Assembly (NCBI GenBank): GCA_031270755.1
Contig: JAISWV010000170.1
Span: forward strand, 1 to 5,962
DNA from: Synergistaceae bacterium
GTDB taxonomy: Bacteria; Synergistota; Synergistia; Synergistales; Aminobacteriaceae
DNA length: 5,962 nt
Direction: 5' to 3'
This document shows, piece by piece, positions 1 to 5,118 of the stretch. The notes below the pieces were generated by a model. That model ran no database searches and was not told where the DNA came from. It worked only from the letters and a program-made list of their open reading frames with translations. Numbering within the stretch: position 1 is the stretch's first letter; every line of letters starts with the position of its first letter. A program made the translations under genes and the position numbers.

Positions 1-22
1 ATTGTGCGAGGATTGTGCGAGA
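1..22. repeat. Two-copy 11-bp tandem repeat at the window edge
   Basis: The 10-mer ATTGTGCGAG occurs at 1-10 and again at 12-21, giving a period of 11. More copies may lie to the left of the window. It sits in the distal part of the decayed parE frame. Because 11 is not a multiple of three, any change in copy number would shift that frame. Confidence 0.75.
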
Positions 23-128
23 AATTGTCAGACTCCAAAATCTTCGATACTTTCGAGGATTGTTTTATAATATAATGATACAAAGCGCTGTTTTCAGCCT
101 CAGATGAAAAGACAACGCAATAATTTAT
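1..128 (-). pseudogene. Likely parE toxin remnant, start codon lost, runs off window
   Basis: Read on the minus strand from 128 leftwards, the frame overlapping the parD stop gives N-Y-C-V-V-F-S-S-E-A-E-N-S-A-L-Y-H-Y-I-I-K-Q-S-S. This resembles the conserved start of ParE/RelE-superfamily toxins (V-x-F-S-P-E-A-x-x-D-L-x-x-L-Y-x-Y-I-A). The position directly behind parD is also where parE belongs. No ATG, GTG or TTG exists in this frame between the preceding in-frame stop and the conserved segment; the codon at the expected start is ATA (128-126). After about residue 25 the similarity fades, although the frame stays open to the window edge (about 42 codons). Family knowledge: ParE poisons DNA gyrase and is neutralised by ParD. 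I infer an inactivated toxin. Translation from ATA, or chance similarity, cannot be excluded. Confidence 0.42.
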
Positions 129-394
129 TGTGTCCCAGTATGTTCAGCGATGAGGCGCATACGTATCTGGTCAACAGTGACGGCACGGGAAGGACCAGCT
201 TTCAGAGCGTCATATGCGGGGCCTGCCTGGTTGTGCAGCCAGCTTTCTACAATGCGGTCACGCGCCATCATCACACGCAGTCCATCGCGGATCACTTCGC
301 TTTCGCTGGCGTATTCGCCGGATTGTACCTTGAATCTCACCGCGTCTGCCATATCGTTCGGCAAAGTAATGCTGATTTGTTTGGCCGTGCGCAT
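125..394 (-). CDS. parD: ParD-family (ribbon-helix-helix) antitoxin
   Basis: This 89-residue protein has the typical length and layout of ParD antitoxins. The N-terminal ribbon-helix-helix DNA-binding half opens with K-Q-I-S-I-T-L-P and continues with S-G-E-Y-A-S-E-S-E-V-I-R-D-G-L-R, the hallmark of the family (about residues 5-42). The C-terminal part (about 43-89), rich in charged residues, is the region that in relatives wraps and blocks ParE. The ATG at 394 is preceded by AGGAG with six bases between, which supports this start. The protein normally dimerises, represses its own operon and neutralises ParE. The toxin frame behind it appears dead, so this may be an orphan antitoxin. It is transcribed divergently from the exported peptidase gene, with only 39 bases between the two starts. 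The family call is firm; current function is uncertain. Confidence 0.9.
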   Translation of the reverse strand: MRTAKQISITLPNDMADAVRFKVQSGEYASESEVIRDGLRVMMARDRIVESWLHNQAGPAYDALKAGPSRAVTVDQIRMRLIAEHTGTQ

Positions 395-433
395 AAGTGT
401 CTCCTAACTAAACGACACGAAGAAAGGAGCTGT
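395..433. promoter_or_regulatory. 39-bp divergent interval with both ribosome binding sites
   Basis: This interval separates the parD and pcp-like start codons. It carries AGGAG for parD on the minus strand (about 401-405) and AGGAG for the peptidase on the plus strand (425-429). There is no room for two complete promoters, so any promoters must reach into the 5' ends of the opposite genes. I could not pick out convincing -35/-10 pairs by eye. Because ParD proteins bind DNA near their own start, ParD could also affect the divergent gene; that is inference only. Confidence 0.5.
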
Positions 434-1243
434 ATGAAGATGAAAAAAATGTTCTCATTGTCATCACACAAAAAGTATTTTCTATTTCTGGTGGTGATGT
501 CGGCAGCCGTCATTGCGGTGGTTTTTCCTATACCGTCGGCATTGGCCGGTAAATCGGAGGGAAGTGGACCGACCGGAGTTATTCTGGCCACGGGTTTCGA
601 ACCTTTCGGGAAAGATAAGGTCAACCCTTCCCACGAGGTCGTCAAGAAACTGCCGGACGAAATCGAGGGCTGGAAGGTCGTCAAACTGGAAGTTCCCGTC
701 ACTTGGGACCACACGAAGGGAACCAGTTCCGTAAAAACGATCACGGACGCCATCGAGCAATATCGTCCCAATGTGGTGTTGATGTCCGGACAGCATGGAT
801 TTTTCACGGGCCTGGCCATCGAGAAGCAGGGAACCAACCGTCAGAGCAAAATGAAGGACAACAGCGGCGTCGCGGGCAGAGGCGGCAAAGACACGGCATT
901 GTTGAAACTCGACCCCGGGGCCCAGGCGGTCTACCGGACGACGACTCCCAACGAAAAAATGGTAACGGCCGCCCAAAATGCCGGAGTGAGCGCGTTTCTC
1001 AATAACAATCCGGGCGATTATATCTGCAACCACGTTATTTATCGCGTCGGCTATTACCTGAGCAAGCGCAATCAGGGGAGCGGCAAGCCAATTCTGTACG
1101 GCTTCATCCACACTCCCTTCCTTCCCACCCAACCGGGAGGCGTGCAGCCGAACGCGAAAAAAATGTCCTTGGACAAGATGGTGAAAGGCTATGAAGCGGC
1201 GATTGAGGCGATTATCAGCGAAGCGGAAACGACCCGTCGCTGA
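434..1243 (+). CDS. Exported pyroglutamyl-peptidase (C15) family protein
   Basis: This 269-residue protein combines a signal peptide with a pyrrolidone-carboxylate peptidase (family C15) domain, which removes N-terminal pyroglutamate from peptides. Residues 1-38 look like a Sec signal: a Lys-rich start, a hydrophobic core (about 15-31) and an A-L-A cleavage site near 38. The domain begins about residue 47 with T-G-F-E-P-F-G and N-P-S. The three catalytic positions of the family can be matched: Glu130 (I-E-K-Q-G-T-N), Cys198 (D-Y-I-C-N-H) and His226 (G-F-I-H-T-P-F-L-P). Family members are usually about 200-220 residues and cytoplasmic, so the export signal is unusual. ATG 434 is chosen because AGGAG lies four bases upstream; ATG 440 is an alternative. 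The frame is open further up to 104, but that part lies across parD and lacks support. The linker between Glu and Cys is divergent, so the substrate may differ from classical Pcp. Confidence 0.85.
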   Translation: MKMKKMFSLSSHKKYFLFLVVMSAAVIAVVFPIPSALAGKSEGSGPTGVILATGFEPFGKDKVNPSHEVVKKLPDEIEGWKVVKLEVPVTWDHTKGTSSVKTITDAIEQYRPNVVLMSGQHGFFTGLAIEKQGTNRQSKMKDNSGVAGRGGKDTALLKLDPGAQAVYRTTTPNEKMVTAAQNAGVSAFLNNNPGDYICNHVIYRVGYYLSKRNQGSGKPILYGFIHTPFLPTQPGGVQPNAKKMSLDKMVKGYEAAIEAIISEAETTRR

Positions 1244-1247
1244 CGGG
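1233..1247 (+). other. Short GC hairpin across the pcp-like stop codon
   Basis: CCCGTC (1233-1238) and GACGGG (1242-1247) form a six-pair stem with a three-base loop that includes the first base of the TGA stop. No T-run follows, so it is not a standard intrinsic terminator. It may help end or protect the transcript, or be chance. Confidence 0.35.
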
Positions 1248-1256
1248 GACGCATGA

Positions 1257-1409
1257 ACGAAAACAGGCTTAGAACCGTTCAAGAATAGGGCCGGAAAATT
1301 GTCCAGAGACCAGAAACAACGTGTGGGCATCGTCAGAGCTTTGAAGCAAAACCCTGGATCCTGTCAGCGCAAACGGATCATGGATCTGGCAAGGGCGGTG
1401 GAACCATAA
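1257..1409 (+). pseudogene. Possible relic of an ABC-transporter ATPase (MetN-like signature region)
   Basis: The 258 bases between the peptidase gene and the bioY fragment hold no complete gene. One plus-strand frame, open from 1257 to the TAA at 1407-1409, contains L-S-R-D-Q-K-Q-R-V-G-I-V-R-A-L-K-Q-N-P, encoded at 1299-1355. This lines up with the ABC ATPase signature and following helix, L-S-G-G-Q-K-Q-R-V-x-I-A-R-A-L-x-x-N-P, as in methionine-importer (MetN-type) ATPases. The two central glycines of the signature are R and D here. The Walker A before it and the Walker B (L-L-x-D-E) after it are absent. The frame has no good start or ribosome binding site. I read it as a decayed fragment of about 20 recognisable codons. 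Chance is possible at this length, but the run of matches is long. Confidence 0.42.
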
Positions 1410-1476
1410 ACGCGTTCCGCCGAGCCGCGCTCAAAATGTTCCGGTGCTCCAGGCACGCCGGTTGTGTCGGGCATAT

Positions 1477-1499
1477 CCCGAACCGTTCCGTTTTTCGGG
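1477..1499. other. Weak hairpin at the 3' end of the bioY fragment
   Basis: CCCGAA (1477-1482) pairs with TTCGGG (1494-1499) around an 11-base loop. On the plus strand a T-rich stretch follows (TTTCATTTTAT); on the minus strand, in the direction of bioY, none does. It could be a weak terminator for plus-strand transcripts. Evidence is limited to this fold. Confidence 0.3.
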
Positions 1500-1501
1500 T
1501 T

Positions 1502-1927
1502 TCATTTTATCCGGTCGATCAGCAATTCACTGCCGCGCAGCATGGGAACGATGCGGTACGCCAGATAACCAGCCACGACGGCCTTGATGGAGTCTCCGAT
1601 CACGAAGGGCAGAAACGCGGCCTGAAGCGTCCTGACAACGCCAGTAGGCGTTTGGGCTACGTATTTCATATTGAGATGGAAACAGGGAAGAGCGATGGCG
1701 TAAAGAACTGCCGTCGCGGCGAAGCAAACGAAAGAATACCACAAGATGGCTCTCATCCGCCCTTGCGGGGTCCATTTTCCCGAGGACAGAGCACCCGTGA
1801 CCCAAGAGACGAAAGGGTATCCCAGCAAAAAACCGAACGAAGGGGACAACACACGCTGTATTCCCCCCGTTCCGCCTGCGAAAACGGGTAGGCCCGCCAG
1901 TCCCATGACCAGGTAAAGCCTTTCAAC
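1502..1927 (-). pseudogene. bioY: 5'-truncated BioY biotin transporter (S component)
   Basis: The frame encodes the C-terminal two thirds of BioY, the membrane substrate-binding (S) component of ECF-type biotin importers. Recognisable BioY features are the helix ending G-L-A-G-L-P-V-F-A-G-G, the following glycine-rich stretch with S-P-S-F-G-F-L-L-G-Y, and a late helix with L-P-F-V-I-G-D-S-I-K-A that matches the family's G-D-x-x-K motif. Full-length BioY has about 180-200 residues; this part has about 140. Roughly the first 60 residues, including the first helices and the P-x-P-V-P/T-L-Q segment, have no counterpart upstream, because gctB ends only about 110 bases away. The frame stays open into gctB (to 2086), but that extension is polar and unlike BioY. 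Homology stops at a 9-bp tandem repeat. A short product could start at ATG 1906, but transport activity is unlikely. Confidence 0.72.
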
Positions 1928-1952
1928 ATATTTCTCATATTTCTCATATTCT
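1927..1952. repeat. 9-bp tandem repeat at the bioY truncation point
   Basis: CATATTTCT is present at 1927-1935 and 1936-1944, with a third, one-base-shorter copy at 1945-1952. On the minus strand the array supplies three ATG codons in another frame, the first of them behind a GGAG box. That frame does not encode BioY. The array coincides with the point where BioY similarity begins. Confidence 0.8.
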
Positions 1953-1964
1953 CCGTTCTTTTTT

Positions 1965-1999
1965 GGCCTCAAAGAGGCCGGAGCCCGTTTGCCCCGGCC
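1965..1999 (-). terminator. Overlapping GC-rich hairpins downstream of gctB
   Basis: On the minus strand, about 40 bases after the gctB stop, GGCCGGGGC (1999-1991) can pair with GCTCCGGCC (1984-1976). This nine-pair stem (one G-T) with a six-base loop is followed by TCTTTG. Immediately after, GGCCTC (1979-1974) pairs with GAGGCC (1970-1965) across a TTT loop and is followed by six A. The four bases 1979-1976 belong to both stems, so the two cannot form together. The first is the better terminator candidate for the gct transcript, but its U-tract is weak, and some read-through into the bioY fragment is possible. Confidence 0.5.
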
Positions 2000-2039
2000 T
2001 TCTCGAGATTCCTGTGTTCGGTCTTTCTTATGCTGTTCT

Positions 2040-2840
2040 TTACGCGGGTACTTTAATGAAGACTTGGCCGGGGTCGATCTCCTCACGGATCATGCGGATG
2101 ACCTCCGGTTCCGGCGGCTCGATCTTCCCGGCCCGGGAAACATCGATCTCGAAGCCGGTGTTATCTATGATTTCTCGAATGGAGGACGTCTCGTAGTAAC
2201 CCGCCAAGTACATTCGCTTCGTTTTTTCGTCGAACTTCATGATACCCCTGTCGGTGACTACCATCAGAGGACCCCGGTCGCCGGGAAGCCCGGCCTTCTC
2301 GCGGCCGCCGGGTCCGTCGATCCAACCGGGGCTGGTGATGTAATCGACCTTATCGATGAAACGGCGTGCTTCGTGCTGCATCATGATGATCGTGTCGACA
2401 AAGGTGCAGATCCCATTCGCGCCGCCGCTGCCGGTGAAACGGGACTTGGGGTGATGGTAGTCGCCGATGCTGGTGGAGTTTACGTTGCCGTAAGGATCGA
2501 TTTGAGCGCCGCCGATGAAAGCGATCATCCGCCCGCCGCCATGCTGCCACTCGTTGGCCTGGAATCCCACGTACCGGGAGTTGGGCCACTGCACCGCGCA
2601 GTGCGCCATGAAACGGTTGTCGCCCACGCTGGTCGGGACTTCAATGGGGTTGCAGTCCATGAGGCCACTCTCCACGATCAGAATACAATCCGGCGCGTAG
2701 TGCTTTTTGGCCAGCGTCGCGCCGATCAGCGGCAGACCGGTCCCCACAATGGCGATCTGGCCTTTTTTGACCGACTTCGCGATAGAGACCGCCTGCATTT
2801 CGCGGTTGGTGTAGTTGGTGTAGTTGGTGTAGTCCGCCAT
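2040..2840 (-). CDS. gctB: Glutaconate CoA-transferase subunit B
   Basis: This 266-residue protein is the catalytic beta subunit of glutaconate CoA-transferase. With GctA it transfers CoA from acetyl-CoA to (R)-2-hydroxyglutarate or glutaconate in glutamate fermentation. The sequence follows Acidaminococcus fermentans GctB, as I recall it, over its whole length. Shared stretches include G-T-G-L-P-L-I-G, F-I-G-G-A-Q-I-D-P-Y-G-N-V-N-S, and S-P-G-W-I-D-G-P-G-G-R. The glutamate that forms the CoA thioester (Glu54 in that enzyme) is Glu57 here, in I-V-E-S-G-L-M-D-C. The shift of three comes from one extra Y-T-N at residues 4-12. ATG 2840 is chosen because AAAGGGGAG lies nine bases upstream and the N-terminus then matches the relative. 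A GTG at 2861 overlapping the gctA stop (GTGA) is in frame, but the ribosome binding site lies downstream of it. Translation is probably coupled to gctA. Confidence 0.96.
   Translation of the reverse strand: MADYTNYTNYTNREMQAVSIAKSVKKGQIAIVGTGLPLIGATLAKKHYAPDCILIVESGLMDCNPIEVPTSVGDNRFMAHCAVQWPNSRYVGFQANEWQHGGGRMIAFIGGAQIDPYGNVNSTSIGDYHHPKSRFTGSGGANGICTFVDTIIMMQHEARRFIDKVDYITSPGWIDGPGGREKAGLPGDRGPLMVVTDRGIMKFDEKTKRMYLAGYYETSSIREIIDNTGFEIDVSRAGKIEPPEPEVIRMIREEIDPGQVFIKVPA
2805..2831 (-). repeat. Three 9-bp in-frame repeats encoding Y-T-N in GctB
   Basis: TACACCAAC is repeated three times without mismatch at the 5' end of gctB and encodes residues 4-12 as Y-T-N three times. The A. fermentans protein, as I remember it, has two Y-T-N units here. 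The period of nine keeps the reading frame, so copy number can vary without destroying the protein. Confidence 0.9.
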
Positions 2841-2857
2841 ATTCTTTGTCTCCCCTT

Positions 2858-3811
2858 TCACTTTGTCGGCGCGTATCCCAGACCGGGAACGACCCTCGTT
2901 TTGATCAAACGTTCCGCGCCCAACTTGTTGAGGTATTCTTCGTGGGTCTTAGGCCCATAAACCCACGCCGCGAGGAATTTATCGTAGTCCTCGTCCGTCT
3001 TGCCGGCTATGTCGTAGTCTTTCAGGAACTGGGCGTCGTAATCGTAATAGTTGTAGCACTGGGAAGGGTGTGCCCCGTGGGGCGCGTGGACAACGGCGTC
3101 CACTACGAAGCCCGGGATCGTATTCAAGTTCGGATCCAGCCGGATTTCTTCGTTACCGACCAGCTCTTCGCAGGTGACGATGCAGTGCTTGGAGGCAATG
3201 GCGATGTCCACGTCGTGGAATTCGTCTCCTTCGATCCGACAGGTTCCGTCCGGGGATGCCTTCTGCACATGGATAACGGCGGTGTCGATCTTAGGGGTCG
3301 GCAGAAGCACCAGCTTCTGGCCGGGGTTGAACGGGTCTTCTTGGATGACGAATTTTTCATCCGGCAGCTTGTCGATCTTCTTGCGTTGTTCTTCACTGAT
3401 GCCCCATTTCTCCACCAAGTCCGAGCCGAGCATAAGGCGGACTGGAACGTAGGGAAGCCCCAATGCCGCTCCGGTGAACATGAGGATCAATGCGTCCTGG
3501 GAGTAATCCTCGAAAAGTATCGCCCCTTTCTCCACCGCCTTGCGGAACCTGCGGCTGACGTTGGAAAATCCCGAATTCGCCGTGTAGCAATTGATAAATG
3601 CCTTCACTCGCCCCGCACCGATGAGAATGTCCCAGTCGCCTCCCGCCGGCCCTCCCTCGCCGATAAAATCTTTCCGCCCCTGGCGAACGATTTCATAAAT
3701 TGCCGCATAGGGCTTCCGGTTCGTGGTAAACCCGCCAAACACGATATGGTCGCCGTCGTGTACAAATTTAGCTACAGCGTCGTAGAGAGTGTGAACCTTG
3801 CTTATACCCAT
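2858..3811 (-). CDS. gctA: Glutaconate CoA-transferase subunit A
   Basis: This 317-residue alpha subunit pairs with GctB in the cytoplasmic glutaconate CoA-transferase (family I CoA-transferase). It follows the A. fermentans subunit (about 320 residues) from end to end. Matching stretches are H-x-G-D-H-I-x-x-G-G-F-T-T near the start, A-G-G-D-W-D, the nearly invariant N-C-Y-T-A-N-S-G and N-V-S-R-R-F-R-K, and G-A-H-P-S-Q-C-Y. The C-terminus ends in L-N-K-L-G-A-x-R-L-I and V-V-P-G-L-G-Y. ATG 3811 is supported by AAGGGGG seven bases upstream and by the matching N-terminus. The stop overlaps a possible GTG of gctB and lies 17 bases before the preferred gctB ATG, so the two are one transcription unit. 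Upstream is a 111-base gap with A/T-rich repeats, in which gctA could have its own promoter. I see nothing broken in the gene. Confidence 0.96.
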   Translation of the reverse strand: MGISKVHTLYDAVAKFVHDGDHIVFGGFTTNRKPYAAIYEIVRQGRKDFIGEGGPAGGDWDILIGAGRVKAFINCYTANSGFSNVSRRFRKAVEKGAILFEDYSQDALILMFTGAALGLPYVPVRLMLGSDLVEKWGISEEQRKKIDKLPDEKFVIQEDPFNPGQKLVLLPTPKIDTAVIHVQKASPDGTCRIEGDEFHDVDIAIASKHCIVTCEELVGNEEIRLDPNLNTIPGFVVDAVVHAPHGAHPSQCYNYYDYDAQFLKDYDIAGKTDEDYDKFLAAWVYGPKTHEEYLNKLGAERLIKTRVVPGLGYAPTK

Positions 3812-3842
3812 TACGCAACCCCCTTGAGTTATAACGCCTTAA

Positions 3843-3864
3843 TAAAAAAATAAAAAAATAAAAA
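3843..3864. repeat. A/T-rich period-8 repeat between gcdB and gctA
   Basis: TAAAAAAA occurs at 3843-3850 and 3851-3858, followed by a partial third unit to 3864. On the minus strand this is a long T-rich tract about 60-80 bases after the gcdB stop and about 30-50 bases before the gctA start. No strong GC hairpin precedes it, so it is not a clear intrinsic terminator. It could serve as an A/T-rich upstream element for a gctA promoter, but I cannot define a convincing -10 box. Confidence 0.65.
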
Positions 3865-3875
3865 CGCGCCAACGT

Positions 3876-3896
3876 AATTCAGAATTCAGAATTCAG
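3876..3896. repeat. Three perfect 7-bp tandem repeats between gcdB and gctA
   Basis: AATTCAG is repeated at 3876-3882, 3883-3889 and 3890-3896. It lies directly beside the period-8 A/T repeat and about 30 bases after the gcdB stop. With that repeat it makes up much of the 111-base gap, in which I see no gene. Confidence 0.9.
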
Positions 3897-3922
3897 CTCT
3901 GAAGCTTGAAGGCCGCCGCGAT

Positions 3923-5113
3923 TCACATCGTCAAAAGCGTCAGCAAAACGCCCGCGGCCACTGCCGTACCGATGACGCCGGCCACATTGGGACCCATTGC
4001 GTGCATCAAGAGGTAACTTCCCGGGTTCTCGGACTGGACCACGCGCTGCACCACCCGCGCTGCCATAGGGACGGCCGAGACACCGGCGGAACCGATCATG
4101 GGGTTGATCTTTCCGCCGCTGAGTACCTTCATGACCTGGCCGAAAAGCACCCCGCCGATCGTGCTGAAGATAAAGGCAACAAGCCCCAGAAAGATAATCT
4201 TCAGGGTCTCGACTCTGAGGAACTGCTCCGCCTCCATGGTGCTGCCCACGGCCAACCCCAAGAAGACGGTGGTGATGTTCAGGATCTCGTTCTGGGCAGC
4301 CTGGCTCAGGCGCTCTGTCGCCCCGCACTCCCGCAGCAGGTTGCCGAACATCAGCATCCCCACCAAGGGCACGCAGGCGGGCAGAACCAAACCTGAAACG
4401 ACAGTGCAGATGATCGGGAAAAGAACGCGCTCTTTCTTGGACACGGGACGCAGCTGGGCCATCTTGATAGCCCGATCTTTCTTCGTGGTGAAGAGTTTTA
4501 TGAAAGGCGGCTGGATCAGAGGCACCAGGGACATGTAGCTGTAGGCCGCCACGGCAATGGCTGGCAGGATCTGTTTCTGCCCCAGCTTCATGGTCAAGTA
4601 AATGCTGGTGGGCCCGTCCGCGCCCCCGATGATACCGATGCTGGCCGCTTCTTTGAGGTTGAAGCCCAGCCAGTTGGCCCCGATGAACGCCACAAAGACG
4701 CCGAACTGGGCGGCGGCTCCCAAAAGAAACGTGATGGGATTGGCCAAGAGCGGGCCGAAGTCCGTCAAGGCCCCTATGCCCAAAAAGATGATGATGGGAT
4801 AAATTTCATGTTCCGCGCCGAAATAGACGTAACGCAGAAAACCGGTGGACTCCGCCCCCAGCAGACCGGCTTCGTCCAAAATGCCCGAAAGGGGCAGGTT
4901 GACCAACAACGCGCCGAAGGCGATGGGTACCAGGAGCAGCGGCTCGAATCCTTTGCCGATGGCCAGGTAAAGCAATATGCAGGACACCACGATCATCAGC
5001 AGGTAGCCCGGCAGCGAAATCGGGCCGAACGTGACGTTCAGCGTGAACAGCTCCGCAAAACCCGACGAAGCCGACAATTCCCCTAATGATTTCAGATACA
5101 TTTCCATATTCAC
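3923..5113 (-). CDS. gcdB: Glutaconyl-CoA decarboxylase beta subunit (Na+ pump)
   Basis: This 396-residue, very hydrophobic protein belongs to the OadB/MmdB/GcdB family. In the membrane it decarboxylates carboxybiotin on the carrier subunit and couples this to Na+ export. The Na+-site aspartate of the family (Asp203 in Klebsiella OadB) corresponds to Asp166 in G-G-A-D-G-P-T-S, followed by Y-S-Y-M-S-L-V-P (191-198), which contains the conserved tyrosine. In N-P-M-I-G-S-A-G-V-S-A-V-P-M-A-A-R, Asn337, Gly341, Ser346 and Arg353 have the same spacing as Asn373, Gly377, Ser382 and Arg389 of OadB. The sequence cannot by itself separate GcdB from OadB or MmdB; the neighbouring gctAB and the gcdA end make glutaconyl-CoA the likely substrate. 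GTG 5113 is chosen for its six-base distance from AGGAGG; ATG 5107 and ATG 5101 are alternatives. The leader upstream is long and structured. Confidence 0.93.
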   Translation of the reverse strand: MNMEMYLKSLGELSASSGFAELFTLNVTFGPISLPGYLLMIVVSCILLYLAIGKGFEPLLLVPIAFGALLVNLPLSGILDEAGLLGAESTGFLRYVYFGAEHEIYPIIIFLGIGALTDFGPLLANPITFLLGAAAQFGVFVAFIGANWLGFNLKEAASIGIIGGADGPTSIYLTMKLGQKQILPAIAVAAYSYMSLVPLIQPPFIKLFTTKKDRAIKMAQLRPVSKKERVLFPIICTVVSGLVLPACVPLVGMLMFGNLLRECGATERLSQAAQNEILNITTVFLGLAVGSTMEAEQFLRVETLKIIFLGLVAFIFSTIGGVLFGQVMKVLSGGKINPMIGSAGVSAVPMAARVVQRVVQSENPGSYLLMHAMGPNVAGVIGTAVAAGVLLTLLTM

Positions 5114-5118
5114 ACAAC

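Noticed and set aside
104..433. N-terminal extension of the pcp-like frame to an ATG at 104
   Set aside because: It lies across parD on the opposite strand and has no ribosome binding site. A good site and a signal peptide begin at 434.
482..1330. 282-residue minus-strand frame opposite the peptidase gene
   Set aside because: It is the antisense of a well-supported gene; the composition follows the codon structure of the plus-strand gene and no domain is recognisable.
1436..1891. 151-residue plus-strand frame opposite the bioY fragment
   Set aside because: No ribosome binding site or domain; the minus strand clearly carries BioY-like membrane sequence.
2841..2861. GTG start of gctB at 2861 overlapping the gctA stop
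   Set aside because: The ribosome binding site lies downstream of it, and the ATG at 2840 gives the family N-terminus. It may still matter for translational coupling.
1989..3853. Two long plus-strand frames (1989-2960 and 2846-3853)
   Set aside because: They lie opposite gctB and gctA, which are clear family matches; the translations show no domain and are shadow frames of GC-rich coding sequence.
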